A DNA stretch of 64,000 nucleotides, taken from contig JAFRSH010000052.1 of the NCBI GenBank assembly GCA_017427685.1, forward strand, positions 124,001 to 188,000. The letters are read 5' to 3'. Source of the stretch: Lachnospiraceae bacterium. Lineage in GTDB: Bacteria > Bacillota > Clostridia > Lachnospirales > Lachnospiraceae. This document shows positions 1 through 9,249 of the stretch, piece by piece; position 1 is the first letter of the stretch, and every line of letters begins with the position of its first letter. Below the pieces are notes generated by a model that made no database searches, was not told the origin of the DNA, and worked only from the letters and a program-made list of their open reading frames with translations. The position numbers were made by a program, and so were the translations under genes.

Positions 1-145
1 GCCTGAGACCATATATGCATTAAGTTGACCGATAGTTTCCGCCCGGATCAAAGAAGTGTTTTTTTCCGGGAAGACAAACGGACCACAGTTACAGTTAGTA
101 CATGCAATGAATTAAGAAAACACAAGGATAAGAGGAATTACAGTC

Positions 146-1528
146 ATGGCGAATATGTCACTTAAAAAGAATGAGATGCCTGTACAGGCACCCGATGTCA
201 GAAATAAAAACTTCAGTGAGGTTGCTCTCGGATACACAAGAGAGACAGCTCTCGACGAGGCTTCGAGATGCCTCAATTGCAAGAAACCCATGTGTATCGA
301 GGGATGTCCCGTAGGTATCAACATCCCCGGTTTTATCGAGAAGATCAGACAGGAAGATTTCGAAGGCGCATACGATGTGATCTCGGTTTCGAGCTCACTT
401 CCCGCTGTCTGCGGTCGTGTTTGTCCTCAGGAGAAGCAGTGTGAATCGAGATGTGTCAGAGGCGTGAAGGGCGATCCCGTCGGTATCGGAAGACTTGAGC
501 GTTTTGTTGCGGATCTTCACAATGCGAACAAGTCGGCAAGCGCCGCAGTTAAGGAGCCCACAGGCAAGCAGGTTGCCATCGTAGGATCCGGTCCTTCCGG
601 ACTTACATGTGCCGGCGACCTTGCTAAGAAGGGCTACAGAGTTACCGTCTTTGAGGCGCTCCACACTGCAGGCGGCGTGCTTGTTTACGGTATCCCCGAG
701 TTCCGTCTCCCCAAGGATATCGTTAAGGGCGAGATCGAAGGCTTAAAGAGCCTCGGTGTCAAGTTCGAGACCAACGTTGTCATCGGCAAGTCGATCACAG
801 TCGACGAGCTCTTCGACAAGGGCTTTGAGGCAGTGTTTATCGGTTCCGGTGCAGGACTTCCCAGATTCATGAACATCCCCGGAGAGAACCTTAAGGGTGT
901 TTACTCCGCTAATGAGTTCCTTACACGTATCAATCTCATGAAGGCATACAGAGAGGTTAACGACACACCTGTCATGAGAGCAAAGAAGGTTGCTGTAGTC
1001 GGCGGCGGTAACGTTGCCATGGACGCATGCAGATGCGCCAAGAGACTCGGTGCCGAAGAAGTATATATCGTTTACCGCAGATCGCTCGACGAACTTCCCG
1101 CAAGAAAAGAAGAGGTTGAGCATGCTATGGAAGAGGGCATCATCTTTAAGCTCCTCAACAATCCCGTTGAGATCCTCGGCGACGACACCAAGAGTGTTTG
1201 CGGCATGAAGTGTATCGAGATGGAACTCGGCGAGCCCGACGCATCAGGCAGAAGAAGCCCCGTTGAGAAGGCAGGCTCCGAGTTCGTACTTGATGTTGAC
1301 TGTGTCATCATGGCGATCGGAACATCACCCAACCCGCTCATTAAGTCGACCACCGAAGGACTTGAGATCAACAAGAAGGGCGGTATCGTAGTCAACGAGG
1401 ACGGCCTTACCTCACGCGATCACGTTTATGCGGGCGGCGATGCTGTTACCGGCGCAGCTACGGTTATCCTTGCAATGGGTGCCGGCAAGACTGCTGCGGC
1501 AGCTATCGATGCGGAGCTCTCTAAATGA
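146..1528 (+). CDS. gltA: NADPH-dependent glutamate synthase small-subunit-like flavoprotein (GltA/NfnB type)
   Basis: A 460-residue flavin/Fe-S oxidoreductase that moves electrons between NADPH and Fe-S clusters. The N-terminus carries two cysteine sets for 4Fe-4S clusters (RCLNCKKPMCIEGCP near residue 41; CGRVCPQEKQCESRC near 88). An FAD-binding GSGPSG motif follows near residue 148 and an NADPH-binding VVGGGNVAMD motif near 287, with a closing AGGDAVTGAATV motif. Length fits the family. The start has an upstream AGAGGA. It overlaps aroK by ATGA, implying translational coupling. Stand-alone copies in Clostridia are often the NfnB subunit of electron-bifurcating NADH-dependent ferredoxin:NADP oxidoreductase. 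The NfnA partner would lie upstream, and only a few bases before the window edge are visible, so GltA and NfnB cannot be separated here. Confidence 0.9.
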   Translation: MANMSLKKNEMPVQAPDVRNKNFSEVALGYTRETALDEASRCLNCKKPMCIEGCPVGINIPGFIEKIRQEDFEGAYDVISVSSSLPAVCGRVCPQEKQCESRCVRGVKGDPVGIGRLERFVADLHNANKSASAAVKEPTGKQVAIVGSGPSGLTCAGDLAKKGYRVTVFEALHTAGGVLVYGIPEFRLPKDIVKGEIEGLKSLGVKFETNVVIGKSITVDELFDKGFEAVFIGSGAGLPRFMNIPGENLKGVYSANEFLTRINLMKAYREVNDTPVMRAKKVAVVGGGNVAMDACRCAKRLGAEEVYIVYRRSLDELPARKEEVEHAMEEGIIFKLLNNPVEILGDDTKSVCGMKCIEMELGEPDASGRRSPVEKAGSEFVLDVDCVIMAIGTSPNPLIKSTTEGLEINKKGGIVVNEDGLTSRDHVYAGGDAVTGAATVILAMGAGKTAAAAIDAELSK

Positions 1529-2028
1529 GTGATTTATTGAGATCGAAGAACATTTACCTTATCGGAATGCCCGGCAGCGGCAAGAGCACGGTCGGGCGCA
1601 GGCTTTCGGGCGCGACCGCGGCTCCTTTTATCGATTGTGACGAGGAGTTTGAGAGGGTCACGGGCAGACAGCCGTCCGAGTACATAGCTTCGGAGGGTGA
1701 GCCCGCTTTCAGGGACAAGGAGTGCGAGATACTCCGCAACCTTTCGAAGAAGACCGGCTTTGTTATCGCCACGGGCGGCGGTGTGATCATCAGGGAAGAG
1801 AACCGCAGAGCCATGAAAGAAACGGGCGTGGTCATATACGTTAAAAGAGACCTTAAAGACCTGCCCGTTGAGGGAAGGATACTTTCGGTCAGGAACTCGG
1901 TCGAGGCTCTTTACGAGCAAAGACGTGCGTTCTACGAAGGGACGGCGGATCTCACCGTGGAGAGTACACTGATCGATGTTATGATCGAAAAGATACTGGC
2001 CTTTACCGAAGGCCTGAACAATTGTTGA
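1525..2028 (+). CDS. aroK: Shikimate kinase
   Basis: Phosphorylates shikimate with ATP to shikimate-3-phosphate, the fifth step of the chorismate pathway. The 167-residue protein has the Walker A GMPGSGKST near residue 14, the shikimate-binding FIDCDEEF and FRDKE segments, the ATGGGV glycine triplet near residue 82 and a C-terminal EQRRAFYEG arginine-lid segment. Length is normal for AroK. The start codon lies inside the gltA stop (ATGA), so translation is probably coupled. It is the only shikimate-pathway gene not in the cluster at 18-25 kb, which it completes. Confidence 0.93.
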   Translation: MSDLLRSKNIYLIGMPGSGKSTVGRRLSGATAAPFIDCDEEFERVTGRQPSEYIASEGEPAFRDKECEILRNLSKKTGFVIATGGGVIIREENRRAMKETGVVIYVKRDLKDLPVEGRILSVRNSVEALYEQRRAFYEGTADLTVESTLIDVMIEKILAFTEGLNNC

Positions 2029-2046
2029 TTTACGAGGTTTGTAGAG

Positions 2047-3396
2047 ATGAGGATTATCGTTATTGGATGCGGAAAGGTCGGACTTGCGCTTGTTGAGCAA
2101 CTTAACAGCGAAGGCCATGATATCACCGTTATTGACAACGATTCAAACAGACTTAAGTCGGCGCTTTCGAATCTTGATGTTATGACGCTTGTCGGCGACG
2201 GTACGAGCTACACGACGCTCGTTGCTGCCGGAGTCGAGAGAGCCGATGTCGTGATCGCCGTTATGGACTCGGACGAGACGAACCTGCTTTGCTGCGTAAT
2301 TGCCAAGAAAGCCAGCAACTGCAAGACCGTTGCACGTGTCAGGAATCCCATCTACAACGGTGAGATCGATTTCTTCAAGAGAGAGCTTGATCTGGGGCTG
2401 ATCTTCAATCCCGAGATGACCTCGGCCGAGGAGATCGCAAGGCTCTTCAACTTCCCGAACGCGCTCCGTATCGATGTTTTCTCGAACCGCAAGATCGAGC
2501 TCGTTCACTACAAGATCCCCGCAGACTCTAAGCTCGTGGGCACCAAGCTCATGTCCCTGAGGAGTGATTATCACTGTAACCTGCTCGTCGCTACGGTTAC
2601 TAGGAACGACGAAGTGCTCATCCCCGGCGGTGATTTCGTGATCGCCGAGAACGATATACTCGGAGTAGTGGCTTCGAGAAGCGAGATACATGAGTTCTTC
2701 AGGACTTTCGGTGTCGGCACCAGGAAGGTTTCCGACGTTATGATCGTCGGAGGCGGCAAGATTGGTTACTACCTTGCCCATTGCCTTATCGATTCCGGCA
2801 TCCATGTCAAGATCATAGAGGGCAGGCGCGAGAGATGCGAGTTCCTAAGCTCGGGTATCCCGGACGCTGACATCATCTTCGGTGACGGAACTGACAGAGA
2901 CCTCCTTGTTGAGGAGGGCCTCATGAACACTTCGGGCTTTGCGGCACTCACCAATATCGACGAGGAGAACATCCTCCTGTCGCTTTTCGCGCGTAAGTAT
3001 GCTCAGAAGACGATCACCAAGATCAATCGTATCAACTTTGACGAGGTCATCAACCAGCTTGACCTTGATACGATCATCAATCCCAACACGATCTCGACCA
3101 ACCTGATCATTCAGTACGTGCGCTCGCTGCAGTACACGATGGGAAGCAATATCGAGAACTTCAGGAAGCTTTCCGATCAGGCTGAGGCACTTGAGTTCGT
3201 TGTTACCAAGAAGAGTGAGGTTGTCGGCATCGAGCTCGCCGACCTCAAGAAGAAGCCCAACGTCCTGATCTGCTGCATCACCAGGGGTGACAAGATCATC
3301 ATCCCCGGCGGTCATGACAAGATCGAAGTGGGCGACAGAGTCATCGTTATACACAACGGATCTGAGATCCATAATCTTGATGACATTATGGAATGA
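2047..3396 (+). CDS. trkA: Trk potassium uptake system, cytosolic NAD-binding regulator TrkA
   Basis: Regulatory RCK ring that gates the TrkH potassium channel in response to bound nucleotide. It is 449 residues with two tandem RCK units: the first begins with IVIGCGKVGLAL at the extreme N-terminus, the second with MIVGGGKIGYYLAH near residue 235. Each Rossmann half is followed by a TrkA-C half (for example DKIEVGDRVIVIH at the end). This double-RCK architecture and length are classical for TrkA. It lies 18 bases after aroK and 82 bases before trkH on the same strand, consistent with one operon. Confidence 0.95.
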   Translation: MRIIVIGCGKVGLALVEQLNSEGHDITVIDNDSNRLKSALSNLDVMTLVGDGTSYTTLVAAGVERADVVIAVMDSDETNLLCCVIAKKASNCKTVARVRNPIYNGEIDFFKRELDLGLIFNPEMTSAEEIARLFNFPNALRIDVFSNRKIELVHYKIPADSKLVGTKLMSLRSDYHCNLLVATVTRNDEVLIPGGDFVIAENDILGVVASRSEIHEFFRTFGVGTRKVSDVMIVGGGKIGYYLAHCLIDSGIHVKIIEGRRERCEFLSSGIPDADIIFGDGTDRDLLVEEGLMNTSGFAALTNIDEENILLSLFARKYAQKTITKINRINFDEVINQLDLDTIINPNTISTNLIIQYVRSLQYTMGSNIENFRKLSDQAEALEFVVTKKSEVVGIELADLKKKPNVLICCITRGDKIIIPGGHDKIEVGDRVIVIHNGSEIHNLDDIME

Positions 3397-3478
3397 AACG
3401 ATGAAATAGTGTGACCCGACGTTTAGGTGTTGGGCCCGGAAACGCATTCGGCAAATTGAATGCAAAGAGGAGTTTATT

Positions 3479-4921
3479 GTGAATTACGGAGTTGTCAGGT
3501 ACATACTCGGAAGGATCCTTCAGGCGGAAGGCTGTTTCCTCGTATTTCCGATAATCGTCGGGATCATCTACGGGGAAAGCGACATTTGGGCGTACCTTAT
3601 CACTATGGGTATATGCCTTGTTGTCGGCACGCTTCTGTCGATCCGTAAACCGCAAAAGGGTGGCCTTTTCCTCAAGGAAGGCTTCTTTGTCGTGGGTCTC
3701 GGCTGGATATTCATGAGTTTGTTCGGCGCGATCCCTTTTGTTATCTCGGGTGATATCCCCAACTATATTGATGCTGTCTTTGAGACTTCGTCGGGTCTTT
3801 CGACGACGGGTGCTTCGATCCTAACCGATGTAGAGGCGCTCAGCCGCACCAATCTTTTCTGGAGGAGCTTTACCCATCTGCTCGGCGGAATGGGTGTCTT
3901 CGTGTTCCTCGGTGCGCTTCTTCCCATGCTCGGCGGCAATTCCATGAACCTTATGAAAGCGGAGAGTACAGGACCCTCCGTTGACAAGCTTGTTCCGAGA
4001 CTTAAGGACACGGCCAAGATCCTCTACGCCATCTACCTTTCGATGGGATTTGTCGAGGCAGTTATACTCGTGGTGCTCGGACTCCCCGTTTACGACAGCT
4101 TGCTTCTCACGTTCGGTACGATCGGTACCGGTGGTTTCGGTGTTCTCAACACAAGTATTTCGACCTACAGCCCCGCGATCCAGTGGACCATCACCGTGTT
4201 CATGTTCCTGAGCGGCGTGAACTACGCGATGTATTTCCTTATCCTTCGCAGGAAGTTTAAGAGTGCTCTGAAGCTTTCCGAGGTAAGGCTCTACTTCTTC
4301 GTATATGTGATCTGTGTCGCGCTCATCTGCTTTGACCTCAGGAATGTCTACACATCTTTCTCGGAGAATATCAGGCAAAGTGCTTTCCAGGTATCGACAC
4401 TGCTTACCTCTACGGGATATATGACAGCCGATTTCAACACATGGCCCGAGTTCTCGAAGAGCCTGCTGATCCTCATCATGCTTGTGGGTGCCTGCGCCGG
4501 CAGTACGGGCGGCGGTATCAAGATGAGCCGAGTGCTCATCATATTCAAGAGCATCAAAAAGCAGCTTCAGATGCTCATCCACCCGCGTGCCATCAAGAAG
4601 ATCAAGGTCGACGGAGCCGATGTCGATCACGATGTTGTTCGTGCCACTAACGCTTATATCGCCGTGTTCTGCGTTTTCCTCGCAGCTTCGACCGTGCTGC
4701 TGTCGTTCGACGGGCACGATTTCACCACGAATTTCACAGCGACACTTGCCACGCTCAACAATATGGGTCCCGGATTCAATCTCGTCGGACCGACATGTAA
4801 CTACAGCTTCTTCTCGCCGTTCTCCAAGATCGTGCTTATCATAGACATGCTTGCGGGACGTCTCGAGTTGTTCCCCATACTGCTTCTCATGACACCGGGA
4901 AGCTGGAAGAGAAGACTATGA
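3479..4921 (+). CDS. trkH: Trk potassium transporter membrane subunit TrkH
   Basis: Integral membrane potassium channel/transporter that pairs with TrkA. The 480-residue protein has the four pseudo-repeated pore signatures of the TrkH/KtrB family: SSGLSTTGAS near residue 105, TIGTGGFGV near 212, LLTSTGYMT near 305 and ATLNNMGPGF near 420, each flanked by membrane helices. The start is GTG with an AAAGAGGAG ribosome site ending about 6 bases upstream. The stop overlaps an ATG of a short reading frame at 4918. The usual second gene of the trkA-trkH pair. Confidence 0.94.
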   Translation: MNYGVVRYILGRILQAEGCFLVFPIIVGIIYGESDIWAYLITMGICLVVGTLLSIRKPQKGGLFLKEGFFVVGLGWIFMSLFGAIPFVISGDIPNYIDAVFETSSGLSTTGASILTDVEALSRTNLFWRSFTHLLGGMGVFVFLGALLPMLGGNSMNLMKAESTGPSVDKLVPRLKDTAKILYAIYLSMGFVEAVILVVLGLPVYDSLLLTFGTIGTGGFGVLNTSISTYSPAIQWTITVFMFLSGVNYAMYFLILRRKFKSALKLSEVRLYFFVYVICVALICFDLRNVYTSFSENIRQSAFQVSTLLTSTGYMTADFNTWPEFSKSLLILIMLVGACAGSTGGGIKMSRVLIIFKSIKKQLQMLIHPRAIKKIKVDGADVDHDVVRATNAYIAVFCVFLAASTVLLSFDGHDFTTNFTATLATLNNMGPGFNLVGPTCNYSFFSPFSKIVLIIDMLAGRLELFPILLLMTPGSWKRRL

Positions 4922-5016
4922 CAGAAAAACGCTCTTTGCATTCGGATGAATGCCCGGGTTGCGATCATATACCGTTTATAAAGAAAGACTATGATAACTA
5001 TGGAGCCTACTACTAA
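4918..5016 (+). CDS. Possible 32-residue peptide overlapping trkH stop and rlmD start
   Basis: A short frame that starts at an ATG overlapping the trkH stop (ATGA) and ends just inside the next gene. The peptide is polar with a central ECPGCDHIP segment holding a CxxC pair. No family is recognised. It could be a translated coupling peptide between trkH and the methyltransferase, or chance. The only support is the ATGA overlap and the CPGC motif. Confidence 0.2.
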   Translation: MTEKRSLHSDECPGCDHIPFIKKDYDNYGAYY

Positions 5017-6229
5017 AGCAGAGTGTTTGACAAGGAATCAGATGCGGTTAAAAACCGAATCTAAAGAGGAACAAGAATACTTGTTTAACTGTCCTCATGC
5101 AAAAAAATGCGGAGGATGCAGCTACAACAATATCCCATACGAAAAACAGTTGGAAAAGAAAGAGGGCCGTGTACGCGGCCTTTTTGCGCAATTACCGGGC
5201 TATAAAAACTTTAAACCCGACAGGATCATAGCGACAAGTCCCTACCACTACAGAAACAAAGTACACGGGGTGCTGGGATTTAAGAATTCGAGGATCATCA
5301 GCGGTCTCTACAGTGAAGACAGCCACCATGTTGTGAGTGTCACGGACTGTCTTATAGAGGATGAGGATGCTTCGGCTGTTATAGCAGGTGTGGCAGAACT
5401 TGCCGGACCTTTTAAGTACACAGCGTTCGATGAAGACAGGGGGCGTGGTTTCCTGCGGCACGTACTTGTGAGGGTCGCTCATTCGGACGGAGTCAAGAAG
5501 CTGCTTGTGGTGATCGTTACGGCACTCAGGGAGTTCCCGAGGAAGAACGACTTCGTTAAGGCTCTGACGGGCAGATTCCCCATGATAGAGACGATCATAT
5601 GGAACTATAATCCGAAAAGGACGAGCATGGTCCTCTCGGACAACAACACGGTGATATACGGACCAGGGTACATAGTCGACGATATGCTCGGCCTCAGGTT
5701 CGCAATCTCGGCCGGGTCTTTCTATCAGGTAAACCACGAAGGTGCCGAGCGGATGTACTCGCTAGCAAGAGATCTCGCAGGACTCACAGGTAAGGAAAGA
5801 GTACTTGACGCGTACTGCGGGACAGGGACCATAGGCATGCTCATGTGCGATAAAGCGGAGAGCGTTATGGGCGTTGAGCTCTGTGAGTCGGCCGTGAGGG
5901 ATGCCGTCTTCAACAAGAAGCTCAACAAGCTGAAAAACTACAGAGTCCTCTGCGCAGATGCCACTAAGTATATCACGGGTCTCAGGGGCGAGAACGCTTT
6001 CGACGTAGTGATCATGGATCCGCCGAGAGCGGGCAGCACTCCTGCCTTTATAGACGCAGTGGTACATTCGGGTGTAAAACGTGTTGTTTACATCTCGTGC
6101 GATCCCGAAACTCTCGTCAGGGATCTGAGGCTCTTTATCAAGGGCGGCTTTAAACTCCAAAGAGCCGTGCCGATAGACATGTTCCCGGGCACGGGGCACG
6201 TCGAAACCTGTTGTCTTCTTGACAAGTAA
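4991..6229 (+). CDS. rlmD: 23S rRNA (uracil-5-)-methyltransferase, RumA/RlmD/RlmCD family
   Basis: S-adenosylmethionine-dependent methyltransferase making 5-methyluridine in 23S rRNA. Seen: a 4Fe-4S ligand set (CPHAKKCGGC near residue 34, plus a later Cys in VTDCLIED), the SAM-binding VLDAYCGTGTIGML near residue 272, the base-binding MDPPRAG motif and the catalytic nucleophile in YISCDPETL near residue 369. The usual N-terminal TRAM domain is absent or very short. An alternative start at 5042, with AAGGA five bases upstream, has the better ribosome site and would give about 395 residues beginning MRLKTESKE. That shorter form still contains every motif. Confidence 0.9.
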   Translation: MITMEPTTKAECLTRNQMRLKTESKEEQEYLFNCPHAKKCGGCSYNNIPYEKQLEKKEGRVRGLFAQLPGYKNFKPDRIIATSPYHYRNKVHGVLGFKNSRIISGLYSEDSHHVVSVTDCLIEDEDASAVIAGVAELAGPFKYTAFDEDRGRGFLRHVLVRVAHSDGVKKLLVVIVTALREFPRKNDFVKALTGRFPMIETIIWNYNPKRTSMVLSDNNTVIYGPGYIVDDMLGLRFAISAGSFYQVNHEGAERMYSLARDLAGLTGKERVLDAYCGTGTIGMLMCDKAESVMGVELCESAVRDAVFNKKLNKLKNYRVLCADATKYITGLRGENAFDVVIMDPPRAGSTPAFIDAVVHSGVKRVVYISCDPETLVRDLRLFIKGGFKLQRAVPIDMFPGTGHVETCCLLDK

Positions 6230-6310
6230 GGACGGAATCAGAGAGATGCCGCATGTATTCACTGAACAAGGAATATATTTGCCGGTAAGAGTACTCAAAG
6301 GAGGATTTGC

Positions 6311-6985
6311 ATGACGGTAATCGAAAGACTTAAGGAATGCGGAAACGATAAATACAGGGAGTTTCAGAGCAAGCTTGTTCCAAACATTGACAAGAACACG
6401 ATCATCGGTGTCAAAACGCCGGACATGCGCCGTATAGCCAAAGAGATCAAGGGAACGAGCGAGACACAGGAATTCCTCAGGGAGCTGCCTCATAAGTACT
6501 ACGAGGAGAATCTCGTGCACTTCTTCCTGATCTCGATGATCAAGGATTTCGACGAATGCGTTTCTGAAGTTGAGCGCTTCCTGCCCTATGTTGATTGCTG
6601 GCCCGTGAGCGACCAGTCGAGCCCGAAGGTGTTCACGAAGCATCATGACAGGCTCCCCGGTATCATTAAGGGCTGGATAGACTCCGAACACGTTTATACC
6701 GCAAGATTCGGCATCCGCATCCTTATGAACGAGTTCCTCGGTGAGGATTTTAAGGAAGAGTATCTTGAATGGGTTGCTAAAAAACGAGGAGAAGATTACT
6801 ATATCAAGATGATGATAGCGTGGTATTTTGCAACCGCACTCGCCAAGCGCTACGATGAGAGTGTTGTCTTTATCGAGGAGAAAAGACTTGATACTTGGAC
6901 GCACAACAAAGCGATCCAAAAGGCCCTTGAAAGCTTCAGGGTAAGTGATGAACATAAAGCATACCTGAGGACATTAAAACGCTGA
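6311..6985 (+). CDS. DNA alkylation repair protein, AlkD-like HEAT-repeat family
   Basis: A 224-residue all-helical protein of the AlkD family, whose studied members are DNA glycosylases removing N3- and N7-alkylated bases. Visible family features are the N-terminal VIGVKTPDMRRIAKEIK segment, the VDCWPVSDQ segment near residue 95 and repeated HEAT-like helices with conserved aromatics. Length matches the family. The ribosome site AAAGGAGG lies just upstream of the ATG. It is followed by a thioesterase and a Fur regulator in the same direction with gaps under 100 bases. Activity of this branch on alkylated DNA is inferred only. Confidence 0.85.
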   Translation: MTVIERLKECGNDKYREFQSKLVPNIDKNTIIGVKTPDMRRIAKEIKGTSETQEFLRELPHKYYEENLVHFFLISMIKDFDECVSEVERFLPYVDCWPVSDQSSPKVFTKHHDRLPGIIKGWIDSEHVYTARFGIRILMNEFLGEDFKEEYLEWVAKKRGEDYYIKMMIAWYFATALAKRYDESVVFIEEKRLDTWTHNKAIQKALESFRVSDEHKAYLRTLKR

Positions 6986-7080
6986 ATCAGGCGTTAAAAA
7001 TGTGCTGCAACATGTGGCCTGTATATCGGATCTTTAAGAACCGTATAAGACAGAATAAGTATTTAGGTGAGGTATAAGAG

Positions 7081-7467
7081 ATGGAATTATCGACAGGTAT
7101 CATATTCAGTAAAGAAGAAACAGTAACAAGCGAACTGACAGCCCGCGCACTCGGCAGCGGCGGACTTGATGTTTACGCCACTCCCGCCATGATAGCTCTC
7201 ATGGAGCATACCGCGTGGGAGAGTGTTGAGGGCTGCATGGAAGAGGGCTGCAGTACCGTGGGAACTCTTATGAATGTAAAGCATCTTTCGGCAAGTCCGG
7301 TCGGTGCACATATACGTGCCGAAAGCGAACTCACGGAAGTGGACGGCAGAAGACTTGTGTTCAAGGTATCGGCCTTTGACGATGCGGGGCTGATCGGAGA
7401 GGGTGTTCATGAGAGGTTCATCATTAAGACGGACAAATTCATGGCCAAGACAAATTCCAAGTTGTGA
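7081..7467 (+). CDS. Hotdog-fold thioesterase, FlK-like
   Basis: A 128-residue single-domain hotdog protein resembling the fluoroacetyl-CoA thioesterase (FlK) family. The segment ATPAMIALMEHTAWE near residue 40 holds the Thr/Glu pair and VKHLSASPVG near residue 62 the His expected at the active site. The C-terminal VHERFII strand is typical. Members hydrolyse small acyl-CoA thioesters and many have unknown substrates; nothing here indicates fluoroacetate. The reading frame overlaps a longer upstream extension of the Fur gene by four bases, but the preferred Fur start leaves a 47-base gap. Confidence 0.8.
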   Translation: MELSTGIIFSKEETVTSELTARALGSGGLDVYATPAMIALMEHTAWESVEGCMEEGCSTVGTLMNVKHLSASPVGAHIRAESELTEVDGRRLVFKVSAFDDAGLIGEGVHERFIIKTDKFMAKTNSKL

Positions 7468-7514
7468 TATATAAAGCAATTCGCGAGTTTGACTCTGAGA
7501 GAAGGAGCTTTCTG

Positions 7515-7919
7515 ATGAAAGGTGAGTATAAGACAAAAGCCAGGAACATGATCGTAGATTACCTGAAAGCAAATGCCGACAAGCGCTTCACCGCCGGTGA
7601 TATCGTGAAGGCTCTTTCGGAGAGGGGGGCTACGATCGACCGTTCCACCATATACCGCAATATCGATCGCCTTTGCGAAGACGGAAAGCTCGTCAGGTAC
7701 AAGGAGAACGACGTCAACGGCGCGTGTTTCCAGTATTCGGAAGGACACGGCTCGTGTCATCAGCATATGCATGCGCAGTGCGCAAACTGCGGGAAGATAT
7801 ATCATCTCGACAATGAGATCTTTGCCGGAGCGGAAGAGAAGCTTAAAGAAGAATACGGTTTGGAGATCGATTTCGGTAAGACCGTTATAATCGGAAAATG
7901 CGAGGATTGCAATAAATGA
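7515..7919 (+). CDS. Fur-family metalloregulator (Fur/Zur/PerR type)
   Basis: A 134-residue DNA-binding repressor. The winged-helix domain (RFTAGDIVKALSERG through STIYRNIDRLCEDGKLVRY) occupies residues 15-65. The dimerisation domain has a His-rich metal site (HGSCHQHMHAQC) and two structural zinc CxxC pairs (CANCGK and a C-terminal CEDCNK). The start at 7515 is preferred over the upstream 7464 because AAGGAG sits at 7502-7507. Which metal or peroxide it senses cannot be read from the sequence. It may control its small operon or a distant regulon. Confidence 0.88.
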   Translation: MKGEYKTKARNMIVDYLKANADKRFTAGDIVKALSERGATIDRSTIYRNIDRLCEDGKLVRYKENDVNGACFQYSEGHGSCHQHMHAQCANCGKIYHLDNEIFAGAEEKLKEEYGLEIDFGKTVIIGKCEDCNK

Positions 7920-7965
7920 TGCTTTCACTGAGTATTCCGGCGGAACTTATCGCGCAGGAGGGTAT

Positions 7966-9165
7966 TTACAAGACCTTCGTTGAAGGACGTAAGGAAGCCG
8001 CTTCATGGAAGATAGCGTGAGACTGCCTTTTCTTCCTTCTGACACGGTTGATATGTCTTTCGAAATCACCGCTCCTTAAGAGTTCCGCAAGCACGAATTG
8101 CTCGAAAAGAGGAACCGTGCATGAATAGAATCCGAGTTTCTCCTTGAAGGTTTCAAGCAGATCCGCAGGGAGCAGCATATATCCGACACGAAGTGACGGA
8201 GCAATGGTCTTTGAAAATGTGTTCAGGTATATGACGCGTTTTCCTCCCGACATGGAGAACAACGTGTCCTCGGCTTTGCTTGAAACGGTAAGCTCGGAAT
8301 CGTAGTTGTCTTCTATGATGATGCCGTTATGTGCGTCAGCCCAGCGCAGGTATTCCTTCTTCTTTGAGATACCGACGGAGATACCGCTCGGGAAGCTGTT
8401 AAAGGGAGTTACATGCAGTACATGGGCTTTCGTGGCGGCAAGCTCCGGTGAATAGAGTCCCTCAGAAGTGAGAGTGATATGGTCACATCTGATACCGAGA
8501 GATTCGTAGACCTTCTCGATCTTGTTGTAACAGGGATCCTCAGTTGCGTATATATGGTCCCGACCGAGTAGCTGTGCGATAAGTCCGTACAGGTACTCGG
8601 CTCCGGCGCCTATGACTATCTGTTCGGGATCGGCGAATATTCCGCGGCTGCGTGCCAGGTATCCGCTTATCTCTTCTCTGAGCTCCTCGCTTCCCTGATT
8701 GGGAGATTTGACGAGGATGCTTTCGCTCTTATCAAGAAGAACCTTTCTCATCGTTTTGGCAAGTATCGTAAAAGGAAAATCACCGTTATGCGTGGTATGG
8801 GTGTGTTTTTGAACAGAGCCTTCGTCCGCGGTCGGCAAAGTGTTCGATGTCTTACCCCGTGAGCCGGCAGCGGTATCGATGCTGCTGTTTTTTGAGGAGT
8901 GAACTGGATCGGTCAGGAAATCGCCCTCACGGTATATCACGTAGTAGCCGCTTCTTTCGCGCGACTCGATATAACCCTCGTCGCACAGGAGAGAGAGAGC
9001 ATGCTCTACGGTGATAACGCTCACGCCCACTTCGTCAGTTATGGTGCGCTTTGAGGGAAGTTTGCTCCCGCAAGGGTAAACACCCGACGTGATATCACGG
9101 ACAAAGAGCCGGTAAAGCTGCAGGTATGCGGGTACATGTGAAGAGGAGTTTATCGTATATATCAT
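7966..9165 (-). CDS. MocR-type GntR/aminotransferase-like regulator, C-terminally short
   Basis: A 399-residue transcription factor with an N-terminal GntR winged helix (SKRTITDEVGVSVITVEHAL near residue 38) and a PLP-binding aminotransferase-like domain. The likely PLP lysine is in FSKTIAPSLRVGYM near residue 320. MocR/PdxR proteins usually run 450-480 residues. Here the protein stops soon after the ERHINRVRRKKR helix and lacks the C-terminal small domain. It may be a decayed copy or a functional short variant. It is divergent from the FIST gene with facing promoters between them. The effector is unknown; some family members sense PLP or GABA. Confidence 0.8.
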   Translation of the reverse strand: MIYTINSSSHVPAYLQLYRLFVRDITSGVYPCGSKLPSKRTITDEVGVSVITVEHALSLLCDEGYIESRERSGYYVIYREGDFLTDPVHSSKNSSIDTAAGSRGKTSNTLPTADEGSVQKHTHTTHNGDFPFTILAKTMRKVLLDKSESILVKSPNQGSEELREEISGYLARSRGIFADPEQIVIGAGAEYLYGLIAQLLGRDHIYATEDPCYNKIEKVYESLGIRCDHITLTSEGLYSPELAATKAHVLHVTPFNSFPSGISVGISKKKEYLRWADAHNGIIIEDNYDSELTVSSKAEDTLFSMSGGKRVIYLNTFSKTIAPSLRVGYMLLPADLLETFKEKLGFYSCTVPLFEQFVLAELLRSGDFERHINRVRRKKRQSHAIFHEAASLRPSTKVL

Positions 9166-9211
9166 CTGGTAATATCAAATCCTTTCGTAACAGTCGTTTG
9201 CTTATGATCAG

Positions 9212-9241
9212 ATTATAGTTTAAAACACTGCGGGATGTAAA
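9212..9241 (-). promoter_or_regulatory. Sigma-70-type promoter for the MocR gene
   Basis: Read on the minus strand, TTTACA (9236-9241), an 18-base spacer and a perfect TATAAT (9212-9217) stand about 47 bases upstream of the MocR start at 9165. Seen directly; function is inferred from match and position. Confidence 0.6.
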
Positions 9242-9249
9242 TGCTTTCC

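Noticed and set aside
5762-6955. 397-residue minus-strand open frame
   Set aside because: Antisense to the rRNA methyltransferase and AlkD-like genes; no family features.
7916-8020. 34-residue plus-strand frame after the Fur gene
   Set aside because: Overlaps the end of the MocR gene on the other strand, no ribosome site and no recognisable features.
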